Shown here: in pieces, positions 18,205 to 26,617 of the stretch
Numbering within the stretch: the stretch's first letter is position 1
Layout: each line of letters opens with the position of its first letter
Made by a program: the position numbers and the translations under genes
Assembly (NCBI RefSeq): GCF_900101025.1
Contig: NZ_FMUH01000003.1
Location: 524,681-588,680, forward strand
Direction: 5' to 3'
Source of the DNA: Klenkia marina
Lineage (GTDB): Bacteria; Actinomycetota; Actinomycetes; Mycobacteriales; Geodermatophilaceae
DNA: 64,000 nt
Notes under the pieces: model-generated
What the model was told of the DNA's origin: nothing
Database searches by the model: none
The model's input: only the letters and a program-made list of their open reading frames with translations

Positions 18205-19109
18205 GAGGTGGACCAGGATCCCCCACGCACGGTGCCGGCGATCGCGGCGACGTCCGCGGGGCGCACCCGGCAGCACCCACCGACCAGCCGGGCACCGGCC
18301 GACAACCACTCCGACACGTCGCCGACCCCGGCATCCCCGGTCCAGGCACGCGCGTCGGCGTCCCAGCGCTCGCCGCTGTTGGGGTAGACGACCACGGGCT
18401 TGCCGCTGGCCACCCGGGCCCACACCACCGCCGGGACGACGGACGCCGGGTCGGTGCAGTTGACGCCCACCGCCACCACCTGGTCGACGCCCCGGACCAT
18501 GCCCAGGACGTCGGACAGCGGCTCGCCGCGGCGGGTGCGGGCCACGCCGTCCGAGCCGGTCACCGCCGAGAGCGAGAACCAGGCGGGGACGTCGAGCGCG
18601 GTGACCTCGGCCAGCAGTGCCTCGACCTCGGCGGCGCCGGGCAGCGTCTCGCACGCCAGCACGTCGACCCCGGCCTCGGCCAGCACCTGCAGCCGCGGCC
18701 GGTGGAACTCCCGCAGCTCCGGCAGCGTCACCGAGGACAGGTAGTCGCCGGTGTACTCCGACCCGTCGGCCAGGTACGCCCCGTACGGGCCCACCGACCC
18801 GGCCACCCACGAGGACGGCGCGCCCTCCCGGGCGAGGGCCACCGACCGGGCGATGAGCCCGGGGGCGTCGTCGAACCCGGCCGCGGCGAACCCGGGGACC
18901 GTGGCCTGGTAGCTCGCCGTGGTCGCGACCTGGGCCCCGGCGGCCTCGAACGCGGCGTGCGCGTCGCGGATCGCCGCCGGGTCGTCGCGGAGCAGCCGGG
19001 CCGACCACAGCGCGCTGGTCACGTCGTGACCGCGGGACTCCAGCTCGGTGGACAACCCACCGTCCAGGACGACGGGGCCGGTGGTGAGCGCTTCGGCGAG
19101 GGTGGGCAC
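18201..19109 (-). CDS. mmuM: Homocysteine S-methyltransferase
   Basis: This 302-residue zinc methyltransferase transfers the methyl group of S-methylmethionine (or AdoMet) to homocysteine, giving methionine. The zinc ligands are visible as Cys218 in GVNCTD and Cys279-Cys280 in GGCCRV; the N-terminal LDGGLSTELE matches the family entry. The protein is full length. The GTG at 19109 is the start; 63 bp separate it from the divergent arfB. Its stop overlaps the helicase start. S-methylmethionine salvage or disposal of damaged AdoMet is the known role of the family. Confidence 0.9.
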   Translation of the reverse strand: MPTLAEALTTGPVVLDGGLSTELESRGHDVTSALWSARLLRDDPAAIRDAHAAFEAAGAQVATTASYQATVPGFAAAGFDDAPGLIARSVALAREGAPSSWVAGSVGPYGAYLADGSEYTGDYLSSVTLPELREFHRPRLQVLAEAGVDVLACETLPGAAEVEALLAEVTALDVPAWFSLSAVTGSDGVARTRRGEPLSDVLGMVRGVDQVVAVGVNCTDPASVVPAVVWARVASGKPVVVYPNSGERWDADARAWTGDAGVGDVSEWLSAGARLVGGCCRVRPADVAAIAGTVRGGSWSTS

Positions 19110-19172
19110 GGACGCCGATCATCCTCCGGTCCGCCGATCAACCGGCTTGCCGGCCCCGGGACACTGGCACCC

Positions 19173-19610
19173 GTGCCCACCGACGACCCCAGCGGCGACC
19201 TCACGGTCACCCCGCGGCTGGTCGTGCCCGCAGGGATGCTCGGCTGGCGGTTCAGCCGGTCGTCGGGCCCGGGCGGGCAGGGCGTGAACACCGCCGACAG
19301 CCGGGTCGAGCTGTCGGTGCGGGTGCTGGAGCTCCCTGGCCTGACCGAGCACCAGCAGGCCCGCCTCGCCGACCGGCTGGGCGCGCGGCTGGTCGACGGC
19401 GTCCTCACCATCGCCGCGTCGGAGAACCGGCAGCAGCTGCGCAACCGCGAGGCCGCCCGCGCCCGCATGGCGATGGCCATCGGTCAGGCCCTGGCACCCC
19501 CGGCGCCACCCCGCAGGAAGACCAAGCCGACCCGGGGGTCCAAGGAGCGGCGGATCACCGCCAAGAAGCAGCGCGGTCAGCTCAAGAAGCAGCGAGGCGC
19601 ACTGGACTGA
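19173..19610 (+). CDS. arfB: Alternative ribosome-rescue factor ArfB (peptidyl-tRNA hydrolase)
   Basis: ArfB hydrolyses peptidyl-tRNA on ribosomes stalled at mRNA ends. The protein has 145 residues, the typical size. The GGQ motif is at residues 34-36 in SSGPGGQGVNTADSR. The Lys/Arg-rich tail that enters the mRNA channel is present (RRKTKPTRGSKERRITAKK near residue 115). The start is GTG at 19173; the longer frame upstream is antisense to mmuM. Its 3' end overlaps the convergent carbonic anhydrase gene by 29 bp. Confidence 0.92.
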   Translation: MPTDDPSGDLTVTPRLVVPAGMLGWRFSRSSGPGGQGVNTADSRVELSVRVLELPGLTEHQQARLADRLGARLVDGVLTIAASENRQQLRNREAARARMAMAIGQALAPPAPPRRKTKPTRGSKERRITAKKQRGQLKKQRGALD

Positions 19611-20136
19611 GCGTGCGTGCACGCCGGTCGCCCGAGCGGCCGGGCACGTCGACCTCGCGCAGCTCGTGGGTGGCCACGTCGTGCACGAACCCGCGAACCG
19701 CCTCCGGGTACAGCAGGAACGCCGACCGGCGCACGCGGCGCACCGACTGGGCGACGTCCTCGTCGAGGTCGGTGAAGGTCTCGATCGCGAAGGACGGGGA
19801 GACCCCGCTGTCGGCCTGCAGCTCGGCGCGGAACCCGTCGTCGGTGATGGTCTGCATGCCGCAGTCGGTGTGGTGCACGAGCACGACCTCGCGGGTGCCC
19901 AGCTTGCGCTGGGAGATGGCCAGCGACCGGACGACGTCGTCGGTGACCACCCCACCGGCGTTGCGCAGCACGTGCGCCTCGCCCGGTGCCAGACCCAGCA
20001 CGTCGAACAGGTCCAGCCGCGAATCCATGCAGGTCACGATCGCGACCTGCAGCCGCGGTCGGAGGGACAGGTCCGACGGCGCCTGCGCGGTCGACCAGGT
20101 TCGGTTGCGCTCGACGAGGACGTCGGTGGCGGTCAC
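19582..20136 (-). CDS. Beta-class carbonic anhydrase
   Basis: This 184-residue zinc enzyme interconverts CO2 and bicarbonate. Zinc ligands and the catalytic dyad are visible: Cys36, Asp38 and Arg40 in VTCMDSRLD, then His89 and Cys92 in VHHTDCGM. Spacing and length fit the beta-class small actinobacterial type. The GTG at 20136 is preferred because a GGGAGA ribosome-binding sequence lies seven bases upstream; the frame upstream has no family similarity. It is divergent from nasA, and its end overlaps arfB. Confidence 0.9.
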   Translation of the reverse strand: MTATDVLVERNRTWSTAQAPSDLSLRPRLQVAIVTCMDSRLDLFDVLGLAPGEAHVLRNAGGVVTDDVVRSLAISQRKLGTREVVLVHHTDCGMQTITDDGFRAELQADSGVSPSFAIETFTDLDEDVAQSVRRVRRSAFLLYPEAVRGFVHDVATHELREVDVPGRSGDRRARTLSPVRLAAS

Positions 20137-20161
20137 GGTGTCTCCCGGGGTCAGAGGGTCT

Positions 20162-20184
20162 CCCCGGTGTGGTCGGCACCGGGG
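20162..20184. promoter_or_regulatory. 8-bp hairpin in the carbonic anhydrase / nasA divergent region
   Basis: CCCCGGTG and CACCGGGG form a perfect 8-bp stem with a seven-base loop. It lies 26 bp before the carbonic anhydrase start and 130 bp before nasA. It could act in either leader or as a protein site; no known riboswitch was recognised. Confidence 0.35.
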
Positions 20185-20314
20185 GCGTCGGCATCCATGA
20201 CCCCGAGGGGGGGAGAACGCCGCACAACCGGCAGGACGCCGCCGTGCGGTCGACGGAACGCGACCTTGACGTCGGCGCAGCCGACCCGACACGGGACCAC
20301 TCCAGGCTGCGTCC

Positions 20315-22864
20315 GTGCCCACCGCCGTCCCGTCCCGCACCCGGACGACGCAGACCCACTGCCCGTACTGCGCCCTGCAGTGCGGCATCGCGCTGACCGC
20401 CGGCGACCGCCCGGCCACCCTCGTGCCGGCCGACTTCCCGACCAACCGCGGCGGCCTGTGCTCCAAGGGCTGGTCGGCCACCGAGCTGCTCGACCACCCC
20501 GAGCGGCTGACCCGGCCCCTCGTGCGGAGCACCCCCGGCGACCGGACGTCGGCGTTCGTGGAGACCTCGTGGGAGGCGGCGATGGACGTCGTCGTCGCCG
20601 GCATCCGGCGCACCCAGACCGCGCACGGGCGCGACGCCGTCGGCTGCTTCGGCGGGGGCGGGCTGACCAACGAGCAGGCCTACCAGTTCGGGAAGTTCGC
20701 CCGGGTCGCGCTGCGGACCTCGCAGATCGACTACAACGGCCGGTTCTGCATGTCCTCGGCGGCCGGCGCCGCCAACCGCGCGTTCGGCCTGGACCGCGGG
20801 CTGCCGTTCCCGCTTGCCGACGTCGGCGCGGCCGACGTCCTGCTGCTGGTGGGCAGCAACCCGGCCGACACGATGCCGCCGGCGATGCAGTACCTGGACG
20901 CCTCCCGGGAGAAGGGCGGCAGGCTGTTCGTCGTCGACCCCCGCCGGACGGCGACCGCCCGTGCCGCCGAGCTGCACCTGCAGGCGCTCCCCGGCACCGA
21001 CCTGGCCCTGGCCAACGGCCTGCTGCACATCGCGGTCGCCGAGGGCCTGGTCGACGAGCAGTACGTCGCAGCCCGCACCACCGGCTGGGACGCCGTCCGC
21101 ACGTCGGTCCAGGCGTACTGGCCCGACCGGGTCGAGCGGCTCACCGGGGTCCCCGTGGCCGCCATGCGTCGCGTCGTCCTGGCGCTGGCGGGAGCCGAGA
21201 ACGCGATCGTGCTGACCGCGCGCGGGGCCGAGCAGCACCGCAACGGCACCGACACCGCCCAGGCGTGGATCAACCTGGCGCTCGCCCTGGGGCTCGTCGG
21301 CCGCCCGGGCAGCGGCTGGGGCACCGTGACCGGGCAGGGCAACGGCCAGGGCGGCCGCGAGCACGGGCAGAAGGCCGACCAGCTGCCCGGCTACCGCATG
21401 CTGTCCGACCCCTCGGCCCGGGCGCACGTCGCCGCCGTCTGGGGGGTCGACCCCGACACGTTGCCGCAGCCCGGCCGCAGCGCCTTCGAGCTGCTCGACG
21501 CCCTGGGCCGGGAGGTGCACGCGCTGCTGGTGCTGGCCTCCAACGTGGCGGTGTCGGCCCCCGACGCCCGCCGCGTGATCCACCGGTTGCGCGACCTGGA
21601 GTTCCTCGTGGTCAGCGACTTCTTCCTGTCCGAGACCGCCGAGCTGGCCGACGTGGTGCTGCCCAGCGCGATGTGGGCGGAGGAGGACGGCACCATGACC
21701 AACCTCGAGGGCCGGGTCATCCGCCGCCGGAAGACCCTCGACCCGCCCGGCGAGGCCCGCGACGACCTCGCACTGCTGGCCGACCTCGCCGAGCGGCTCG
21801 GTGCCGGGGCGCACTTCAGCGCCGACCCCGAGACCGTCTTCGCCGAGCTCGGCCGGGCCAGCGCGGGCGGGAAGGCCGACTACGCCGGCATCACCTGGGG
21901 CCGGGTGGACGCCGAGCAGGGCGTCTTCTGGCCCTGCCCCACGCCCGAGCACCCCGGCACCCCGCGGCTGTTCCTCGACCGCTTCCCGACCCCCGACGGC
22001 CGCGCCCGGTTCGTCGCCGTCGAGCACGTCGGCGCGCACGAGCCCCCGGACGCCGAGCACCCCTACGTGCTCACCACCGGACGCGTCATGGCCCAGTACC
22101 AGTCGGGCACCCAGAGCCGCCGGTCGCGCAGCCTGCAGATGGTCGCCCCGGCCCCGCGCGCCGAGCTGCACCCCGACCTCGCCGCCCGGCACGGCATCGC
22201 CCACGACGACGTCGTCGAGCTGACCACCCGCCGCGGGAAGGCCCGCTTCACCGCCACGGTCACCGAGGCGATCCGTCCCGACGTCGTCTTCGCGCCCTTC
22301 CACTGGGGCGGCGGGTCCAGCGCCAACGCGCTCACCGATGCCGCCCTCGACCCGATCAGCCGCATGCCGGCCTTCAAGACCTGCGCGGTCGCCGTCGCCC
22401 GCGTCGGCGGTCCCGTCGAGCAGGTGCCCGCCCCGACCTCCCAACCGGTGCCGCTCGTCCTCGAGACCGCACCCCGCACCCCGTTGACCCCGACCCGGAG
22501 GAGAACCGCAGCCGTGACGAGCACCCCGAGGTTTCTGCAGGGCGTCTTCGCCCTCACCGGCGAGGGCCTGACCAAGCCCGGCCCGGTCGACCCCGCGTTG
22601 ACCTACACCGTGCCGGCCGGGGCCAGCGCCCAGGCGCTGTACTTCCGCGGCGGCAACTCGACGTCCGAGCTGGTCTACGTGCTGCTGGTGCGGGACGGCG
22701 AGCCGGTGCGCTGGTTCCCGATCGGCGCGAAGGGCGACGTCCACGTGCCCCTGCGGGTGGTCGAGGACATCCCCGGCGGCACCGTGATCACCCTGCACGC
22801 CGCCGCGCCCGAGGGCGTCACCGGCGAGCTCGTCGTCGACCTGGGTCTGGTGGAGGTCCGATGA
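20315..22864 (+). CDS. nasA: Assimilatory nitrate reductase, molybdopterin subunit with extra C-terminal domain
   Basis: This 849-residue cytoplasmic enzyme reduces nitrate to nitrite. The N-terminal [4Fe-4S] ligands are Cys16, Cys19, Cys23 and Cys49 (HCPYCALQC...GLCSKGW). The molybdenum ligand is Cys145 in NGRFCMSSAA. The molybdopterin oxidoreductase domain follows (about residues 60-560), with a dinucleotide-binding domain at about 600-720. Residues 734-849 form an extra beta-rich domain without cysteines. Just before it lies a consensus GGAGGAG (22497-22503) with an in-frame GTG at 22514, so this domain might also be made separately. The start is GTG at 20315. It overlaps nirB by four bases. 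No separate electron-transfer subunit is seen nearby. Confidence 0.92.
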   Translation: MPTAVPSRTRTTQTHCPYCALQCGIALTAGDRPATLVPADFPTNRGGLCSKGWSATELLDHPERLTRPLVRSTPGDRTSAFVETSWEAAMDVVVAGIRRTQTAHGRDAVGCFGGGGLTNEQAYQFGKFARVALRTSQIDYNGRFCMSSAAGAANRAFGLDRGLPFPLADVGAADVLLLVGSNPADTMPPAMQYLDASREKGGRLFVVDPRRTATARAAELHLQALPGTDLALANGLLHIAVAEGLVDEQYVAARTTGWDAVRTSVQAYWPDRVERLTGVPVAAMRRVVLALAGAENAIVLTARGAEQHRNGTDTAQAWINLALALGLVGRPGSGWGTVTGQGNGQGGREHGQKADQLPGYRMLSDPSARAHVAAVWGVDPDTLPQPGRSAFELLDALGREVHALLVLASNVAVSAPDARRVIHRLRDLEFLVVSDFFLSETAELADVVLPSAMWAEEDGTMTNLEGRVIRRRKTLDPPGEARDDLALLADLAERLGAGAHFSADPETVFAELGRASAGGKADYAGITWGRVDAEQGVFWPCPTPEHPGTPRLFLDRFPTPDGRARFVAVEHVGAHEPPDAEHPYVLTTGRVMAQYQSGTQSRRSRSLQMVAPAPRAELHPDLAARHGIAHDDVVELTTRRGKARFTATVTEAIRPDVVFAPFHWGGGSSANALTDAALDPISRMPAFKTCAVAVARVGGPVEQVPAPTSQPVPLVLETAPRTPLTPTRRRTAAVTSTPRFLQGVFALTGEGLTKPGPVDPALTYTVPAGASAQALYFRGGNSTSELVYVLLVRDGEPVRWFPIGAKGDVHVPLRVVEDIPGGTVITLHAAAPEGVTGELVVDLGLVEVR

Positions 22865-25380
22865 CGGCGATCCTGGGGGCCGGCACGCGCGCCGTCGCCG
22901 AGCTGGAGCCGGCCGACACCCGTGCGCGGATCGTCGTGGTGGGCAACGGCATGGCCGGGGCGCGCCTGGTGGAGGAGGTGCTCGAGCGGGACGGCGGCCG
23001 CGACTTCCGGATCATCGTGTTCGGCGACGAACCGCACGGAAACTACAACCGGATCATGCTGTCGCCGGTGCTGGCCGGCGAGGCCGACGAGGCCGACATC
23101 GTGCTCAACAGCCACGACTGGTACGCCGAGCGCGGCGTCGAGCTACGTGCCGGGGTGCGGGTCGAGCGCATCGACACCGTCGCCAAGGTGGTGCACGCCG
23201 CGGACGGGACGGCCACGCCCTACGACCACGTCGTGCTGGCCACCGGCAGCCACTCCTTCATCCCGCCGATGACCGGGGTGCGCACGGCGTCGGGCGACCT
23301 GCTGCCCGGCGTCGTGGGGTTCCGGACCATCGACGAGACCCGCGAGATGCTGGCCGCGGCCCGCACCCACCGCAAGGCCGTCGTCATGGGCGGTGGGCTG
23401 CTCGGTCTGGAGGCCGCCCGCGCGCTGCAGGCGCAGGGCATGGCCGTCGAGCTGGTGCACGCCATGGGCTGGTTGATGAACGCCCAGCTGGACGCCGAGG
23501 CCGGCGCGGTGGTGCGGCGCAGCGTCGAGGAGCTGGGCATCACCGTGCACACCGACGCGATGGCCACCGAGGTGCTGGGCACCCACCGGGTCACCGGGGT
23601 GGTGCTCAAGGACGGACGCACCCTGGACTGCGACCTCCTCGTGGTGGCCGCCGGGGTGCGGCCGCACACCGACGTCGCCGTCCGGTCCGGGATCGAGGTC
23701 GAACGGGCGGTCCTGGTCGACGACCGCATGGCCACCGACGTCCCCGACGTCTACGCGATCGGCGAGTGCGCGCAGCACCGCGGCACGGTCTACGGCCTGG
23801 TCGCCCCCGCCTGGGAGCACGCCACCGTGCTGGCCGACCTGCTCACCGGTGCGAACCCGGGGGCGGCCTACACCGGCAGCCGGACGGCGACGAAGCTCAA
23901 GGTCGCCGGGGTCGACGTCGCCGTGATGGGCGTGAGCACCCCCGAGCGGGACACCGACGAGTTCCTGGTGATCAGCGAGCCCAAGCGCGGCGTGCACCTC
24001 TCGGTGGTCGTGCGCGACGACCGGCTCGTCGGCGCCACGCTGGTCGGCGACACCCGCAAGGTCGCCTTCCTGACCCAGGCCTTCGACCGGGGCACCCCGC
24101 TGCCGGCCGAGCGGATCAAGCTGCTGGTCGACCTCTCCGACGGCGAAGCCGAGGTCGGCGTGGCCGAGCTGCCCGGGGACTCGCAGGTCTGCAACTGCAA
24201 CGGCGTCACCAAGGACCGCATCTGCGGCGCCGTGGCCGAGGGCTGCACCTCGCTGCCGAAGGTCATGGACGCCACCCGCGCCGGCAAGGGCTGCGGCTCG
24301 TGCAAGGGCCTGGTGCAGCGGATCGTCGAGTGGGCCGCCGACGGCGCGCTGACCGAGGAGGAGTCGGCGTCCTGGTACGTGCCGGGCGTGCCGATGCCCA
24401 AGCCCGAGCTGATCGCGGCGATCAAGGAGCACGACCTGCGCAGCGTCTCGGCCGTCTTCGCCACCCTCGCCCGGGGCGGTCAGGAGGACGCGAAGTCGAA
24501 GATGGGGCTGGCCAGCCTGCTCAAGATGATCTGGGGCGCCGACTACGTCACCGAGCCCGACGCCACGTTCGTCAACGACCGCGTGCACGCCAACATCCAG
24601 CGCGACGGCACGTTCTCCGTCGTCCCGCAGATGAAGGGCGGGGTCACCACCCCCGACCAGCTGCGCAGGATCGCCGACGTCGCGGAGAAGTACGACGTGC
24701 CGATGGTCAAGGTGACCGGCGGCCAGCGCATCGACCTGCTCGGCATCCGCAAGGAGGACCTGCCGAAGGTGTGGGCCGACCTCGGCATGCCCTCGGGGTA
24801 CGCCTACGGCAAGTCGATGCGCACGGTGAAGACCTGCGTGGGCAGCGACTTCTGCCGCTTCGGCCTCGACGACTCCACCCAGCTGGGCATCGACCTGGAG
24901 ACCCGCTTCCAGGGCGTGGAGAGCCCGGCCAAGATCAAGATGGCCGTGGTCGGCTGCCCGCGGAACTGCGCCGAGGCCTACGTGAAGGACGTCGGCGTGG
25001 TGGCCACCGGCAAGGGCCGCTGGGAGGTCTACGTCGGCGGTGCGGCCGGTGCCTCGGTGCGCAAGGGTGACCTGCTGGCCACCGTCTCGACCCCGGCCGA
25101 GGTGCTGGAGCTGACCGGTCGCTTCCTGCAGCTGTACCGGGAGAACGGCAACTGGCTCGAGCGCACCTACGACTTCGTGCCGCGCTTCGGGGTGGACCGG
25201 CTCAAGGCCGTGCTGCTCGAGGACAGCGAGGGCCTGTGCGCGGCGCTCGACGAGGGCATCCAGCGCTCGGTCGACGCCTACACCGACCCCTGGGCGCGCG
25301 ACCTCGCCGAGCCGGCGTCCCCGGGCCAGTTCCGCACCTCGCTGCCGCTGACCGTGCTGCCGCGGGTGCCGGTCCGATGA
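22861..25380 (+). CDS. nirB: Nitrite reductase [NAD(P)H] large subunit
   Basis: NirB reduces nitrite to ammonium with NAD(P)H, using FAD, a [2Fe-2S] cluster, a [4Fe-4S] cluster and siroheme. The protein has 839 residues, full length. The FAD/NAD domain begins with VVVGNGMAGARLVEE. The BFD-like [2Fe-2S] ligands are Cys444, Cys446, Cys478 and Cys481. The siroheme/[4Fe-4S] cysteines are 659, 665, 699 and 703 (CVGSDFC and GCPRNC). It overlaps nasA upstream and nirD downstream by ATGA junctions, giving a coupled nitrate-to-ammonium unit. Confidence 0.95.
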   Translation: MTAILGAGTRAVAELEPADTRARIVVVGNGMAGARLVEEVLERDGGRDFRIIVFGDEPHGNYNRIMLSPVLAGEADEADIVLNSHDWYAERGVELRAGVRVERIDTVAKVVHAADGTATPYDHVVLATGSHSFIPPMTGVRTASGDLLPGVVGFRTIDETREMLAAARTHRKAVVMGGGLLGLEAARALQAQGMAVELVHAMGWLMNAQLDAEAGAVVRRSVEELGITVHTDAMATEVLGTHRVTGVVLKDGRTLDCDLLVVAAGVRPHTDVAVRSGIEVERAVLVDDRMATDVPDVYAIGECAQHRGTVYGLVAPAWEHATVLADLLTGANPGAAYTGSRTATKLKVAGVDVAVMGVSTPERDTDEFLVISEPKRGVHLSVVVRDDRLVGATLVGDTRKVAFLTQAFDRGTPLPAERIKLLVDLSDGEAEVGVAELPGDSQVCNCNGVTKDRICGAVAEGCTSLPKVMDATRAGKGCGSCKGLVQRIVEWAADGALTEEESASWYVPGVPMPKPELIAAIKEHDLRSVSAVFATLARGGQEDAKSKMGLASLLKMIWGADYVTEPDATFVNDRVHANIQRDGTFSVVPQMKGGVTTPDQLRRIADVAEKYDVPMVKVTGGQRIDLLGIRKEDLPKVWADLGMPSGYAYGKSMRTVKTCVGSDFCRFGLDDSTQLGIDLETRFQGVESPAKIKMAVVGCPRNCAEAYVKDVGVVATGKGRWEVYVGGAAGASVRKGDLLATVSTPAEVLELTGRFLQLYRENGNWLERTYDFVPRFGVDRLKAVLLEDSEGLCAALDEGIQRSVDAYTDPWARDLAEPASPGQFRTSLPLTVLPRVPVR

Positions 25381-25685
25381 CCACGCTGACCGCCCACGTG
25401 GTCGGCCGGGCCGACGAGGTGCCGGTGGGGGAGGGGCGGGCGTTCACGGCCGGGGGGACGCCGGTGGCGGTCTTCCGGCTGCGCGACGGCTCGCTGCGCG
25501 CGGTGGCCGCGGTCTGCCCGCACGCCGGCGGCCCGATCGCCGACGGGCAGAGCGACGCGACGGTGGTGGTGTGCCCGCTGCACCTCAACGCCTGGCGCTG
25601 GGACGGCACCCCGACCACCGACGCCGCGCCGCTGCCCGTCTACCCGGTGCGCGAGGAGGCCGGCACCCTCGTCGTCGAGGTCTGA
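25377..25685 (+). CDS. nirD: Nitrite reductase small subunit, Rieske type
   Basis: This 102-residue partner of NirB carries a Rieske [2Fe-2S] fold: Cys47 and His49 in CPHAGG, and Cys66 and His69 in CPLHLNAW. NirD proteins often lack a complete cluster, but here all four ligands are present. The ATG at 25377 overlaps the nirB stop. The end is 23 bp from the convergent hypothetical gene. It forms the last gene of the nasA-nirB-nirD operon. Confidence 0.93.
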   Translation: MTTLTAHVVGRADEVPVGEGRAFTAGGTPVAVFRLRDGSLRAVAAVCPHAGGPIADGQSDATVVVCPLHLNAWRWDGTPTTDAAPLPVYPVREEAGTLVVEV

Positions 25686-25708
25686 GCGTCGGGACGGGAG
25701 GCCGCGGG

Positions 25709-26494
25709 TCAGGTCAGGGCGGCGAGGGCGGTGTCGACGTCCTCGGGGCGGACGAAGTCCAGGGCCAGCAGGCGGTGCAGCAGCACTCCCCGGCGGGTCA
25801 GCCGCAGGTCGGCCGGCCGCAGCCGGGGCTGGGCGGAACCCCCGGGCCGGGGGACGGCGACCGGCGGGTCGAGCAGCCCGGCCATCTGCAGCCCGGTGAG
25901 GTCCTCCAGCGCACCCCACGTGGTCCAGGCCCGCGGGTCCACCGGCACCGGGGTGAGCGGGAGCGGCGACCGGTCGCGCCGTCCGACCGCGGCCAGCAGC
26001 GCGAGCTGGCGCCACGTGAGGTCGCGGGCCACGAGCAGGGCCCGCTCGGCCAGCGCGACGTCGACGTCGGGGGAGACCACCACCTCGGCCAGCAGGCACC
26101 CCAGGTGACGCACGCGGCGGTCGTCGGTCGCGGCGCGGGCGGCCAGCAGCACGGCCTCGCCCAGCTCCCGCGCGGAGACCCGGCCGCCGGCGCGCTCGGT
26201 GAAGAAGCCGTCCGAGCGCACGGTGCGGTCGCGGCGCGAGAGCGTGATGCCGTGCTCGACGGCGAACGCCAGCGCCGCGCCGGCCCGGGCGGCCTCGCGG
26301 CGGGGCAGGGGCGCGGCGGCCAGGTCGTCGGCCAGCTCGCGCAGGCACGCCCCGAACCGGTCGTCGAGCTGGAGCGCGGCGTCGGTGGGGGAGTACACGA
26401 CGGTCGCGGCCGCCGAGGTCATCGACCCGGCGATCCCGAACCCGGACTCGATGAGCACGCGGCCGGGCTCGGAGGTGGTCACGGACGCGATCAT
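25709..26494 (-). CDS. Unrecognised protein between nirD and narK
   Basis: This is a soluble, Ala- and Arg-rich protein of about 261 residues without a domain I recognise. It is predicted to be largely helical, with segments such as DLTWRQLALLAAVGRRDRSP and a C-terminal RRGVLLHRLLALDFV that resembles a small winged-helix or helical bundle. Three starts are possible: 26521, 26494 and GTG at 26482. It lies inside the nitrate cluster, convergent with nirD and divergent from narK, with about 120 bp to narK. A regulatory or accessory role in nitrate use is conceivable but not shown by sequence. Confidence 0.6.
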   Translation of the reverse strand: MIASVTTSEPGRVLIESGFGIAGSMTSAAATVVYSPTDAALQLDDRFGACLRELADDLAAAPLPRREAARAGAALAFAVEHGITLSRRDRTVRSDGFFTERAGGRVSARELGEAVLLAARAATDDRRVRHLGCLLAEVVVSPDVDVALAERALLVARDLTWRQLALLAAVGRRDRSPLPLTPVPVDPRAWTTWGALEDLTGLQMAGLLDPPVAVPRPGGSAQPRLRPADLRLTRRGVLLHRLLALDFVRPEDVDTALAALT

Positions 26495-26617
26495 CCCGGG
26501 CGCGACCCGTGCCCGCAGCATTCCTCACCACGTGGGGTCAGCTCCGGTGCGGGGAACGGAACACAGCTCGCCCGCACGGGCAACGGCCAGGTCATGCGGC
26601 CGCGCCAGGGTCACCGC

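Noticed and set aside
14713..18387. 1,224-codon open frame antisense to the TSUP and DUF3516 helicase genes
   Set aside because: No domain, repetitive His/Arg/Gly/Gln composition, and full overlap with well-supported genes on the minus strand.
20137..20314. GlnR box (GTNAC-N6-GAAAC type) before nasA
   Set aside because: No sequence close to the consensus was found in either the nasA or the narK upstream region.
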